37,103 nucleotides of DNA. Source: an uncultured Pelagibacteraceae bacterium (lineage in GTDB: Bacteria; Pseudomonadota; Alphaproteobacteria; Pelagibacterales; Pelagibacteraceae). Under the pieces are notes generated by a model. It was given only the letters and a program-made list of their open reading frames with translations, was not told the DNA's origin and made no database searches. The translations under genes were made by a program, and so were the position numbers. Each line of letters starts with the position of its first letter. The stretch's first letter is position 1. The DNA is taken from the NCBI GenBank assembly GCA_902629285.1, contig CACOQN010000014.1:1-37103 (forward strand), in the 5' to 3' direction. Of this stretch, positions 7,363 through 16,454 are shown piece by piece.

Positions 7363-8823
7363 ATGAATTCTATTATCATTGGATCAGGATTTGGTGGAAT
7401 TGCAGCGGCACTAAGACTTAAAGCAAAGGGACATAAAGTAAAATTAATTGAAAAACACGCAGATCTAGGTGGCAGAGCTAGAGTTTTTAAAAGAAATGGA
7501 TTTATATACGACGCAGGACCAACTGTAATTACTGCACCTTATTTAATTAATGAATTGTTTGAGTTGTTTAATAAAGATCCCAAAAATTATATAGAGCTAA
7601 CCCCTCTTAAAATTTGGTACCAATTTATTTTTGAGGATAAAACTAAATTTAACTATTCTGGTGACGAAAAAGAAATGAAAGACCAAATTGAGAAGCTTAG
7701 CTATGAAGATGTGAATGGATATGAAAAATTAGTTAATTTCACAAAAAAAATATTTGATAAAGGTTTTTCAGAACTTGCAGATGTACCATTTAATAAACCT
7801 TTTGTAATGCTACAGCAATTACCTGCTCTCCTGAAACTTAAAAGCTATAAGTCAGTTTACTCGTTAGTTTCATCATATATAAAAAACGAAAAACTAAGAA
7901 GAATGCTTAGTATGCATCCTTTGTTAGTTGGAGGCAATCCTTTTACTACTACCTCTATTTATGGATTAATTCTTTTTTTAGAAAAAAAATGGGGAATACA
8001 TTATTCAATTGGAGGAACAGGTAATATAATTAAAGGGTTTGAAAAGTTAATGAATGAGGTTGGTATTGAAATAATAAAAAATAGTGAAGTTACAGAAATT
8101 ATTACAAAAAATAATAAAATAAGTGGTGTAAAATTTAATAATGAAAATCTAATTGACGCAGATAATGTTATTTGTAATGCAGACCCACCCGCATTTTATG
8201 AGAAAATGTCAAGTAGAGGCAACAAAAACTCAACCTTATTTAATTGGAAAAAAAATCGAATGGAATATTCAATGGGTTTATTTGTTTACTATTTTGGTAC
8301 AAAAAAAATTTATGAAAATGTTGAACATCATACAATAAAGTTTGGAAATAAGTATAAGGAACATCTTGATGATATATTTAACAAGAAAAAATTAAATAAT
8401 GATATCAGCTACTATCTTCATAGGCCCACAGCGACCGACAAAACTATGGCTCCAGAAGGAAATGATTGTTTTTATGTTTTAGTACCTGTTCCAAATAATC
8501 AGTCAAAAATAAATTGGGAAATCGAGGGTGATAAAATGAAAAATCTTGTAATTGATAAAATGGAAAAAGATTTAATGCCAGATCTTAGGAATAATATAGT
8601 TCATGATTTTTATCTCACACCTGATTACTTTGAGAAAGAATTAAATACAAAATATGGCTCTGGATTTTCAATTCAACCTAAATTTACACAATCTGCATAC
8701 TTCAGATTTCATAATAAATCAGAAATATATGATGGTTTGTATTTTGTTGGTGCGGGCACACATCCGGGTGCTGGAGTTCCTGGTGTTCTCTCTTCAGCGA
8801 AAGTTTTAGATAAATTATTTTAA
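7363..8823 (+). CDS. crtI: Phytoene desaturase CrtI
   Basis: CrtI converts phytoene to lycopene by successive desaturations in the membrane. The 486-residue protein opens with a FAD-binding Rossmann motif GSGFGG (7-12). This is followed by the family's EKHADLGGRARVF and YDAGPTVITAP segments, and it closes with the C-terminal FAD signature GLYFVGAGTHPGAGVPGV. Length and all landmarks agree with bacterial CrtI. Its stop and the crtB start share one base (TAATG). It is the first gene of the crtI-crtB-crtY-blh retinal set; the crtE gene needed to make geranylgeranyl diphosphate is not in the window. Confidence 0.96.
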   Translation: MNSIIIGSGFGGIAAALRLKAKGHKVKLIEKHADLGGRARVFKRNGFIYDAGPTVITAPYLINELFELFNKDPKNYIELTPLKIWYQFIFEDKTKFNYSGDEKEMKDQIEKLSYEDVNGYEKLVNFTKKIFDKGFSELADVPFNKPFVMLQQLPALLKLKSYKSVYSLVSSYIKNEKLRRMLSMHPLLVGGNPFTTTSIYGLILFLEKKWGIHYSIGGTGNIIKGFEKLMNEVGIEIIKNSEVTEIITKNNKISGVKFNNENLIDADNVICNADPPAFYEKMSSRGNKNSTLFNWKKNRMEYSMGLFVYYFGTKKIYENVEHHTIKFGNKYKEHLDDIFNKKKLNNDISYYLHRPTATDKTMAPEGNDCFYVLVPVPNNQSKINWEIEGDKMKNLVIDKMEKDLMPDLRNNIVHDFYLTPDYFEKELNTKYGSGFSIQPKFTQSAYFRFHNKSEIYDGLYFVGAGTHPGAGVPGVLSSAKVLDKLF

Positions 8824-9674
8824 TGTTATCTAAGAATTATTTAGCTATTTATGCAAAATCATTCAATTGGGCAGGTTTTTTTTTACCAAAAAAAATCTAT
8901 GAAAAATGCTCTGTGCTTTATGATTTTTGTAGAGTAGCAGATAATATTGCTGATGATGAAAATGGAGTCGAGGTAAGAAAAGATAATTTTATTAAATTTA
9001 GAAATAACTTTGTAAATAAAAATTATGATGATCCAATAATTAAAAATATGTGGGATTTGATGAATGAATTCAATATTTCTAGAAAAATTGTTGATGATTT
9101 ACTTGAAGGTATTAACTCTGACATCAAAGAAGTCGTTAAACTTAATTCAAAAAAGCAATTATTAATATATTCCTATAGAGTAGCTGGCACTGTTGGATTA
9201 ATGATGGCTAAAATATTGAATGTTAGTAAAAGAACATCTCTAAAATCTGCAATTGATTTAGGAATTGCAATGCAATTAACAAACATTTCTAGAGATGTTA
9301 TCGAAGATAAAAAAAATAACAGATCTTATATTAATGAAAGTTTTGAGGATATACAGACTACGATCAAACTTTCAGAAAAATTTTACAATGACTCCTTCTA
9401 CTCAATAAAAGAAATACCACTTTCTTTCAGATTTTCTATTCTAGTTGCAAGAAGAGTTTATAGAAAAATAGGATATAATATTCTAAATAAAAAAAACTTA
9501 GAAAATTATAAAAAATCTGGAAAAATTTATGTTTCAAAAATTGAGAAAATTGTTGAAACTTTACTTTCTGTTTTTGATTTAATTGAATTATCACTTATAA
9601 ATAAAAACGATGACAAAATTAAACATGATCATGATTTGATTAATGAAGAAATAAATTTAGATGAAAGAATTTGA
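8823..9674 (+). CDS. crtB: Phytoene synthase CrtB
   Basis: CrtB condenses two geranylgeranyl diphosphates into phytoene. The 283-residue protein has both Asp-rich substrate-binding motifs: YDFCRVADNIADD (about 33-45) and RDVIEDKKNNR (157-167). It also has the family helix YRVAGTVGLMMA (118-129). It starts in a TAATG overlap with crtI, and its last 14 bases overlap crtY. The C-terminal 20 residues are Asp/Glu/Asn-rich and probably not structured. Confidence 0.95.
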   Translation: MLSKNYLAIYAKSFNWAGFFLPKKIYEKCSVLYDFCRVADNIADDENGVEVRKDNFIKFRNNFVNKNYDDPIIKNMWDLMNEFNISRKIVDDLLEGINSDIKEVVKLNSKKQLLIYSYRVAGTVGLMMAKILNVSKRTSLKSAIDLGIAMQLTNISRDVIEDKKNNRSYINESFEDIQTTIKLSEKFYNDSFYSIKEIPLSFRFSILVARRVYRKIGYNILNKKNLENYKKSGKIYVSKIEKIVETLLSVFDLIELSLINKNDDKIKHDHDLINEEINLDERI

Positions 9675-10725
9675 TTACATAATTGTAGGTGGGGGTTGCT
9701 CAGGTCTCTCTTTAGCTTATGAGCTTGAAATTTTTGACAAATTAAAAGGTAAAACTTTAGGGATCATTGAACCAAGAGAAGATTATAAAAGAGATAAAAC
9801 TTGGTCCTTTTGGAGAGTTTTTTCACATAACTTTGATGACTGTGTTAAAAAAAGCTGGAATAATTTTACAATAAATACACCAAACGAAACTAAATATGTA
9901 AAATGCTCTTCTACTCCTTATCAGACAATTGACAGTGGTTTATTTTATGAAAAAATACTTTCAAGATTGAAATTAAATAAAAATATTCATTTCTTAAAAA
10001 ATATAAACGAAGTAGATACAAAAAATTCATTTTGTTTCAATAGCGTGCCTAGAATTGAAAACATGCAAAGTGAGTTATGGCAACATTTTTGTGGAGTTGA
10101 AATAGAAACCGATAAAGATTTTTTTGATGATGAAATATTTAATTTAATGGATTTTGCGTGTGATCAAAGAAATAAAGTTCATTTTTTTTATACACTACCA
10201 TTTACAAAAAGAAATGCATTAATTGAAACTACGTGGATATCAGATCTTAATGACGAAAAACTGAAAGATTATGACAATCAAATTGATGATTACTTAAATA
10301 AACACTTAAATATTAGAAACTGTAAAATAAACTATAAAGAAACAGGTGCAATTCCACTTTTTAGACAAAATAATAAAAAAAAAATTAATGAAATTCATAT
10401 AGGTACAGCAGGAGGTATGACTAGATTAAGCACAGGATACACTTTTTTAAATATACAAGAACAGAGCAGATATATAAGAGAGAACATTGAAAATATTAAA
10501 AATGTCAACCTATACAAAATTCAAAGTAAATATGATTTTTTAGATAAAATTTTGTTAAAAGTTCTTAAGAATAATTCAAATGAGATGGGAAATATTTTTT
10601 TTAAGGTTTTTGACTCTAATCCTAAAACAGCAATAAATTTTTTATCAAATAGAAGTAATTTATTTGAAGATTTCGAAGTAATACTAAAAATGCCTAAATG
10701 GAAATTCTTAAAAGAAATAATTTAA
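9661..10725 (+). CDS. crtY: Lycopene beta-cyclase CrtY
   Basis: CrtY closes both ends of lycopene to give beta-carotene. The 354-residue product begins with a dinucleotide-binding motif (VGGGCSGLSLAYEL) and then the family-specific KTWSFWRVF near residue 46. A later motif HIGTAGGMTRLSTGYTF matches the conserved G-G-X-TR-X-STGY-F segment of bacterial CrtY-type cyclases. It overlaps crtB by 14 bases, and blh starts one base after its stop. Confidence 0.93.
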   Translation: MKEFDYIIVGGGCSGLSLAYELEIFDKLKGKTLGIIEPREDYKRDKTWSFWRVFSHNFDDCVKKSWNNFTINTPNETKYVKCSSTPYQTIDSGLFYEKILSRLKLNKNIHFLKNINEVDTKNSFCFNSVPRIENMQSELWQHFCGVEIETDKDFFDDEIFNLMDFACDQRNKVHFFYTLPFTKRNALIETTWISDLNDEKLKDYDNQIDDYLNKHLNIRNCKINYKETGAIPLFRQNNKKKINEIHIGTAGGMTRLSTGYTFLNIQEQSRYIRENIENIKNVNLYKIQSKYDFLDKILLKVLKNNSNEMGNIFFKVFDSNPKTAINFLSNRSNLFEDFEVILKMPKWKFLKEII

Positions 10726-10726
10726 T

Positions 10727-11662
10727 ATGAATTATAAAATTCAGAAAATAAATTTAAATCACTCATTTATTTTTTTCTTAGTAGTTAATATTTTTTCAAT
10801 CTTAGTTTTTAAATTTAGTAATTTAGATTTTTCAACAATCTTATGCTTATTTCTTATTTTAACAATAGGCGTATCTCATGGTTCACTTGATCATATTAAG
10901 GGTAAAAAACTTTTAGAATTATTTAATATCCAAAAAACTTATTTATTTTTTTTAATATATATTATAGTAGCTTTAGCAATTATTTTTATATGGGTACTTT
11001 TTCCATCATTAACTTTATTATTATTTCTAATTGTTGCCTCGTATCATTTTGGTAAAGAAGATACTGAATTTTTGATAATAAATAAGTCATATTTATCAGA
11101 AATACTTTATTTTTTTAAAGGTTCTTTAATTATTCTAACTCCTTTATATTTTCATCTGCAAGATACGGTAAATATTTTTAAATTGTTACTTATTGATAAT
11201 GAAGTTTTTTACTCAATTCTAAGCTTTATTGAAGCTAATAGGATTATTGATATCGGAATATTGTTTAGTACACTTTCCAGTATTTTCTTGTTCTTAAATA
11301 AATTTGAAATAAAAAAGTTTTCAATTTTTTTAGATTACTTCTCAATAATAATTTTAAATTATTTTTTATCTCCACTGACAGCATTTACTATTTATTTTTG
11401 TTTTTTACACTCAATCAGACATTCTATTTCTCTTGCTGTAGAGCTAGATGGTAGTAGTTTAGTAAATGGGTTTAAAATATTTATAAAAATGGCTATTCCA
11501 CTGACAATTTTAACAGGTGTATTTTGTTTGATTAGCCTCTATTTATTAAATAGTGGAAATAATTTAGATAGCTCTGTACTAAAAGTGATATTTATAGGTT
11601 TGGCGTCTTTAACCTTTCCACATATATTGCTGGAATATTTGTTAGAGAAAAATGAAAAATAA
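10727..11662 (+). CDS. blh: Beta-carotene 15,15'-dioxygenase, Brp/Blh family
   Basis: Blh cleaves beta-carotene into two retinals, the chromophore of proteorhodopsin. The 311-residue protein is a multi-helix membrane protein with the conserved iron-ligand histidines in their usual contexts: VSHGSLDH (His51, His56), ASYHFGKED (His107), LHSIRHS (His228, His232) and FPHILLEY (His299). Its presence right after crtY implies that the pathway ends in retinal, not in a carotenoid pigment. The rhodopsin gene itself is outside the window. Its last 11 bases overlap ispH. Confidence 0.94.
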   Translation: MNYKIQKINLNHSFIFFLVVNIFSILVFKFSNLDFSTILCLFLILTIGVSHGSLDHIKGKKLLELFNIQKTYLFFLIYIIVALAIIFIWVLFPSLTLLLFLIVASYHFGKEDTEFLIINKSYLSEILYFFKGSLIILTPLYFHLQDTVNIFKLLLIDNEVFYSILSFIEANRIIDIGILFSTLSSIFLFLNKFEIKKFSIFLDYFSIIILNYFLSPLTAFTIYFCFLHSIRHSISLAVELDGSSLVNGFKIFIKMAIPLTILTGVFCLISLYLLNSGNNLDSSVLKVIFIGLASLTFPHILLEYLLEKNEK

Positions 11663-12596
11663 AGAATTGAAAATATTATTATCCGCACCAAGAGGTTTCT
11701 GTGCTGGTGTAGAAAGAGCGATTGAAATTGTAGAAAAATCTATTCAAAAATTTGGAGCCCCGGTATATGTACGTCATGAAATCGTTCATAATAAACATGT
11801 TGTTGATAATTTAAAAAGCAAAGGAGCGGTATTTGTGGAAGAACTTGAGGAAATAGAGGACAAATCAAGGCCTGTAATTTTTTCAGCTCATGGTGTTCCC
11901 AAGCAAATTCCAGAGGATGCAAGTAATTATGAAATGACATACGTTGACGCTACTTGTCCTTTAGTATCTAAAGTTCACAGAGAGGCAGAAAATCTCTTTA
12001 AATCAGGATATCATATTATTTTAATAGGTCACAAAAATCATCCAGAAGTAATTGGAACTATGGGTCAGCTTAAAAAAGGATCTATAGATCTTATACAAAA
12101 TGAAGAAGAGGCAGAAAATTATCAAATAGATAAAGATAACAAGATTGCTTATATAACCCAAACCACATTATCAGTTGATGATACAAAAGAAATAATAAAT
12201 GTTTTAAAAAGAAAATTTCCAAATCTTAAAGAACCGATGAAAGAAGATATTTGTTACGCAACTACAAACAGACAAATGGCTGTAAAAGAAATAGCTAAAA
12301 ATTGTGACATGTTTTTTGTTATTGGGAGTAGAAATTCTTCAAATTCTGTTAGGTTAGTGGAAGTGGCAAAAAAATCTGGTTGTAAAAATGCACAATTAAT
12401 ACATTCTGAAAGTAAAATACCATTAAAAGAAATAGAAAATTGTGAAACTATTGGTATTTCATCTGGTGCATCTGCTCCAGAAATTTTAGTTAAAAACTTT
12501 ATAGATGAATTAAAAAATAATTTTTCTATAACAATCGACGAGATAGAAATTATTAAAGAAAACGTAGTTTTTAAGGTTCCAAATAAGCTCAATTAA
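11652..12596 (+). CDS. ispH: 4-hydroxy-3-methylbut-2-enyl diphosphate reductase IspH
   Basis: IspH performs the last step of the non-mevalonate pathway, giving IPP and DMAPP. The 314-residue protein holds the three cluster cysteines: Cys17 (APRGFCAGV), Cys102 (DATCPLVSKVH) and Cys201 (ICYATTNRQ). It also has Glu132 in NHPEVIGTMG, which corresponds to the catalytic Glu126 of E. coli. The 11-base overlap with blh puts isoprenoid supply in the same transcript as the isoprenoid-consuming carotenoid genes. The gene is followed with no spacing by thrB, a normal alphaproteobacterial order. Confidence 0.97.
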   Translation: MKNKELKILLSAPRGFCAGVERAIEIVEKSIQKFGAPVYVRHEIVHNKHVVDNLKSKGAVFVEELEEIEDKSRPVIFSAHGVPKQIPEDASNYEMTYVDATCPLVSKVHREAENLFKSGYHIILIGHKNHPEVIGTMGQLKKGSIDLIQNEEEAENYQIDKDNKIAYITQTTLSVDDTKEIINVLKRKFPNLKEPMKEDICYATTNRQMAVKEIAKNCDMFFVIGSRNSSNSVRLVEVAKKSGCKNAQLIHSESKIPLKEIENCETIGISSGASAPEILVKNFIDELKNNFSITIDEIEIIKENVVFKVPNKLN

Positions 12597-13562
12597 ATGG
12601 CTGTCTATACTAAGATAAGTAAAAGCGAAATCTCAATAATAAATAATAAATTTAATATTGAAAAAATATTAAGTTTTCATGGAATTAAAAAAGGTATTGA
12701 GAACACAAATTATTTGCTTAAATCTAAAAATAAAAAATATATATTAACAATATTTGAAAAAAGAGTTTCAAAAAAAGAAATTCCATTTTTTATGGAATTA
12801 ATGGATATTTTAAATAGTTCGAATATAAGCTGTCCTAAACCATTAAAAACTTATAATAAAAATTACCTTATAAAATTAAAAAATAAAAGTGCTTGCATTG
12901 TTTCATTTTTAGAAGGTAAAGATAAAAAGTCATTAAAAACCATTGATTGTTTAGCAATAGGAAAATCTATAGCTAGAATGCATCTAATTACAAAAAAAAT
13001 AAAGTTAATTAGAAAAAATTCAATGGGAATTAATAATTTAAATCCCTTACTAAAAAGCATTAAGTTTAAATCAAAAGAAACGTCAAATTTAAAAAATTTT
13101 TTAAAAAATAATTTAAAAAATATAAGAAAAAATTGGCCAAAAAAATTACCGAAAGGTATTATTCATGGCGATTTATTCATTGATAATATTTTTTTTAAAA
13201 AAAATAAGCTATCTGGAATAATTGATTTCTACTTTGCTGCTAACGACTACTTTATGTATGAAATCGCTATATGTATCAATGCCTTATGCTTCGAGTTTAA
13301 AAACAAAAAATTTGTAATGAATAAAAACAAAATAAAAAGTTTAATTAGGGGATACGAAAGTATAAAAAAAATATCTTTAAAAGAGAAGAATTCTCTTAAT
13401 ACTTTGTGTAGGGGAGCTGCAATTAGATATCTATTAACTAGGCTTTATGACTTCTCGAATACACCAAAAACAGCTTTGATTAAAATTAAAGACCCTAATG
13501 AATATTATCAAAAACTACTTACACATAATAATTTAAGTTCATTTAAGGACTATTTGAATTAA
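12597..13562 (+). CDS. thrB: Homoserine kinase ThrB (aminoglycoside-phosphotransferase fold)
   Basis: This enzyme phosphorylates homoserine for threonine synthesis. It is the APH-fold homoserine kinase common in alphaproteobacteria, not the GHMP-fold enzyme of E. coli. The 321-residue sequence starts with MAVYTKISKSEI and has a nucleotide-binding lobe containing GIENTNYLL. It carries the catalytic HGDLFIDN (His190-Gly-Asp192) and the metal-binding GIIDFYFA (Asp210). The position between ispH and rnhA is the conserved gene order and supports the substrate assignment. The stop shares a base with the rnhA start. Confidence 0.92.
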   Translation: MAVYTKISKSEISIINNKFNIEKILSFHGIKKGIENTNYLLKSKNKKYILTIFEKRVSKKEIPFFMELMDILNSSNISCPKPLKTYNKNYLIKLKNKSACIVSFLEGKDKKSLKTIDCLAIGKSIARMHLITKKIKLIRKNSMGINNLNPLLKSIKFKSKETSNLKNFLKNNLKNIRKNWPKKLPKGIIHGDLFIDNIFFKKNKLSGIIDFYFAANDYFMYEIAICINALCFEFKNKKFVMNKNKIKSLIRGYESIKKISLKEKNSLNTLCRGAAIRYLLTRLYDFSNTPKTALIKIKDPNEYYQKLLTHNNLSSFKDYLN

Positions 13563-13987
13563 TGATTACAATTTATACAGATGGTTCCTGTTTAACAAAT
13601 CCTGGTAACGGAGGCTGGGCTGCAATAATCAATGAAAATAATAAAAAAAAAATAATTAGTGGAAATGAAAAAAATACAACAAACAATAGGATGGAGCTAT
13701 TAGCTCCAATAAATGCTTTGAGAGAAATTAAATCTGGTCCTAAAATAAAAATATATACAGATTCTCAATACGTAAAAAATGGGATTACTGAATGGATTGA
13801 TACATGGTTGAACAACGATTGGAAAACCTCAAAAAAAGAGGATGTAAAAAATAAAGATTTGTGGATTGAATTATATAATTTGACTAAATTTTTAGATGTC
13901 CAATGGTTCTGGGTAAAAGCTCATGATGGAAATCCTTTAAATGAAGAGGTTGATTTGTTAGCTAAAAAAGCTGCTAATTCAAATTAA
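13562..13987 (+). CDS. rnhA: Ribonuclease HI
   Basis: RNase HI degrades the RNA strand of RNA-DNA hybrids. The 141-residue protein has the complete catalytic set: Asp7 (IYTDGSC), Glu45 (NRMELLA), Asp67 (IYTDSQYV) and Asp131 (EEVDLLAKKAA), plus His121 in the KAHDGNPLNEE loop. Length is close to the 155 residues of the E. coli enzyme; the basic handle region is shortened (DWKTSKKEDVKN). It is the last gene of the rightward block, and its final four bases overlap the end of the convergent GMC oxidoreductase gene. Confidence 0.97.
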   Translation: MITIYTDGSCLTNPGNGGWAAIINENNKKKIISGNEKNTTNNRMELLAPINALREIKSGPKIKIYTDSQYVKNGITEWIDTWLNNDWKTSKKEDVKNKDLWIELYNLTKFLDVQWFWVKAHDGNPLNEEVDLLAKKAANSN

Positions 13988-15372
13988 TTTAAATATTTTC
14001 CAAGTCTTAAAGCCAAAGCACAAGTTGTGTAAGTAGGGTTTACACTTCCAGAAGTTGGAAAAATAGAAGAGGCACAACAATAAATACCCCTTAATCCTCT
14101 AAATTTTAAATTTTGATCAACAATTGACGGATAAATCAACCCTCCCATATGATGAGATGCATCTTTTAAATTAAGAACATTTTTTTTGTTCAACAATTTT
14201 ATATTTTCTTTTTTATATTCATTGCTAAAAAATCTATAAACTTTTTTTATTAGAATATTATAAGTTTTAATTTCTGTTCTAGAGTAATTTAAATTTATAT
14301 TAATTCGATTTGATTTATCAATTTTAATACTATTTTTTATTGAAGGTAACATTTCAAAAAAAACTCTAATATTATATGGGTTTCCATCCGTATTAATCTT
14401 TGAATTATTTAATTTAAAATAATTAAATAAATACTTAATACTTTTAAAAAAGGGATCAACAATATTTTGACTTTTCAAAGAAGTTTTCTCGAATCTCAAA
14501 TAAGTATTCAACAAATTTTTTTTGTATTGTTCATTTTTAGTTAAAGATAAACCATAATAAGATATCTGATTTCTAGTTTTTTTTAGCGAAATTTTTTCGA
14601 TTATATCATTTTTTGGATATTTTATCACTCCTGCATAACTCTTAGGATGATCCATAAAAAATTTTCCAACTATATTTTTATTCTTAAGTCCTTGCAATTT
14701 TTTATCTTTTATTGATCTTAATATTAATGAAGTGCTTTCAATACCCCCGTTACATATAATTAAATTTTTAACAGTTATAACTTTTCTAAAATTCCTATTA
14801 TGCAGATAAAGTTGCACATTATTATATTTATTATCAATTGTGTTTACTTTACAATTTACTAATAAATCTATCTTGTCATAATTTAACAACTTTCCAAAAT
14901 TACAAGGCTTTATTGGTGCTACAAACTTTCTTAATAAAAAGGGTAAATCAAGATTAATATTTTTTAACTTTTTGAAATCGAATTTAAATTTTTTATCTAA
15001 AGTTTTATAATATTTTATTAATTCACTATAATTAAAAGGCCATGTATTATTTTTTTTACTCAGTTTTGATCTATCACTTAATTCAACTTGATCTAAATAA
15101 GAATAAATTTGAGACCAATCTAAACTAGTTCCTCCTACTGCAAATGTTTTTGATTTTTTTTTAATTTTTATTTTTTTTGAAATAACGCTCTCATATTTTT
15201 TTTTTTGGAAATTACCTCTCTCAATTACTAGTAGTTTTTTTTTCTTTTTTAATAAGCTATCGATTAAAACTGTTCCAGAAGGGCCAGTTCCAATTATTAC
15301 ATAATCATATTTCTTAAAATTTATATCTAAAAAATTTAATCTTCCCTCTTTTCTATTTATATCTATAAGCAT
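13984..15372 (-). CDS. GMC-family FAD oxidoreductase
   Basis: The 462-residue protein has an N-terminal FAD motif GTGPSG (28-33) followed by VIERG, and a C-terminal GMC domain. In that domain ASHHMGG supplies the active-site histidine and CCASSIFPTSGSVNPT matches the conserved D-X-S-X-FP-X-(7-8)-NP pattern. GMC enzymes oxidise alcohol groups on sugars, cholines or cyclitols. As the last gene of the sugar cluster, directly coupled to a DegT aminotransferase (one-base TAATG overlap), it may oxidise a sugar or cyclitol hydroxyl to a keto group for amination. Substrate is unknown. It ends convergently with rnhA with overlapping stops, so no separate terminator region exists. Initiation is at ATG 15372; about 20 residues precede the Rossmann core. 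Confidence 0.83.
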   Translation of the reverse strand: MLIDINRKEGRLNFLDINFKKYDYVIIGTGPSGTVLIDSLLKKKKKLLVIERGNFQKKKYESVISKKIKIKKKSKTFAVGGTSLDWSQIYSYLDQVELSDRSKLSKKNNTWPFNYSELIKYYKTLDKKFKFDFKKLKNINLDLPFLLRKFVAPIKPCNFGKLLNYDKIDLLVNCKVNTIDNKYNNVQLYLHNRNFRKVITVKNLIICNGGIESTSLILRSIKDKKLQGLKNKNIVGKFFMDHPKSYAGVIKYPKNDIIEKISLKKTRNQISYYGLSLTKNEQYKKNLLNTYLRFEKTSLKSQNIVDPFFKSIKYLFNYFKLNNSKINTDGNPYNIRVFFEMLPSIKNSIKIDKSNRININLNYSRTEIKTYNILIKKVYRFFSNEYKKENIKLLNKKNVLNLKDASHHMGGLIYPSIVDQNLKFRGLRGIYCCASSIFPTSGSVNPTYTTCALALRLGKYLN

Positions 15373-16451
15373 TATTTAATAATAAAATCTAATTTTGATT
15401 TTATGTATAAAAATGAATTACTTTTGATCCAATTTAAATCTATAAATAAAATTTTATCAAAGACACTATATAATTTCTCATGTGATGGGTTATTTTTAAA
15501 GTCATAATTTCTGGGCCAATTATATTTCACTAAAGGCCAATTCAATTTTTGGTTTTTTACATCCTTGAAATAAATAGGTATTCCAAAATGATAGCCTCCT
15601 GTCTCATTAATTTTAAAACCACTTAATTCAAGATTATTTTTATTTGATAAAAAAGAGTAAATTTTTTCAATTTTATCTCTTAGTTTTTGATTTTTTTTCT
15701 CAATATTTTTTAAATCTGTTAAAGCAATTGCTGCAGCCAAAGGATGCATTCTTAACTTTAAATTTTTAGACATACCTGTGAATTCTTTAAAAAAATTATT
15801 GAGATTATGGCCAGGGTGGCTCAACTCAATCATTCTTTGATGATAGGTTGAGTCATTAGTAAGAATTATTCCTCCCTCTCCTCCAGAGATTGCTTTTTGC
15901 CCCTGCAAACTCATGAAACTTATATCGGCAAGTTCATTTAAATTTTTATTATTATATTTCAAACCATGTACATGACTACAATCAAATATTAATTTAGTTT
16001 TTTCAGATATAAATCTATTATAATTATTTGGACTAACAACAAATCCAAAAGGATGGGTTATTATTGCTAAATCATATTCTCGTTCAGTAAATTCCTTTTT
16101 ATATATTGGTTGAAAATATTCATTAGTGTCGAAAAAATATAAATTATATCCTAAAAATTTTAACACTCTCACAACTGAGGGAAATGTTATTTTTGAAAGT
16201 AATACATTTGAATTTCTTTGAAGTTTCAATGATAAGATTGCAGAATAAAATGCAGCTGTGCCACTTGAAAATGATAAACAATATTTTGAATTAAATTTTA
16301 CTGAAGCTAAATTTTCAAAATCGTTTACATAAGCTGGATATTTACTTACATTATTTATTAAAACAAAGTAAAAAACTTTAAAAGCAGTCAACAATTTTAA
16401 TCGTAAAATCTTGTAAAAGATTTTATAAAATAAATTATATAAATTTATCAT
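15372..16451 (-). CDS. DegT/DnrJ/EryC1/StrS-type sugar aminotransferase
   Basis: PLP-dependent enzymes of this family aminate keto-sugars bound to nucleotides. The 359-residue sequence has the PLP-phosphate loop SSGTAAFYSA (62-71), the ring-contacting Asp157 in IFDCSHVHG, and the Schiff-base lysine Lys186 in SLQGQKAISGGEGG. The residues around that lysine differ from the usual S-X-H/N-X-X-K pattern, so this is a divergent subfamily. It has a long basic and hydrophobic N-terminus (residues 1-35, KIFYKILRLKLL) that is unusual and might associate with the membrane. It is distinct from the LegC-type aminotransferase further along the cluster. The neighbouring GMC and Gfo/Idh/MocA oxidoreductases are plausible suppliers of its keto substrate. 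Confidence 0.82.
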   Translation of the reverse strand: MINLYNLFYKIFYKILRLKLLTAFKVFYFVLINNVSKYPAYVNDFENLASVKFNSKYCLSFSSGTAAFYSAILSLKLQRNSNVLLSKITFPSVVRVLKFLGYNLYFFDTNEYFQPIYKKEFTEREYDLAIITHPFGFVVSPNNYNRFISEKTKLIFDCSHVHGLKYNNKNLNELADISFMSLQGQKAISGGEGGIILTNDSTYHQRMIELSHPGHNLNNFFKEFTGMSKNLKLRMHPLAAAIALTDLKNIEKKNQKLRDKIEKIYSFLSNKNNLELSGFKINETGGYHFGIPIYFKDVKNQKLNWPLVKYNWPRNYDFKNNPSHEKLYSVFDKILFIDLNWIKSNSFLYIKSKLDFIIK

Positions 16452-16454
16452 AAA

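Noticed and set aside
12254..12592. 112-codon minus-strand frame inside ispH
   Set aside because: Antisense to conserved IspH residues including the third cluster cysteine; composition reflects the reverse complement of ispH.
13955..13975. Possible terminator hairpin (TTAGC...GCTAA with T-run) after the GMC gene, read on the minus strand
   Set aside because: The stem is only five AT-rich pairs and lies inside rnhA at conserved codons; too weak to call.
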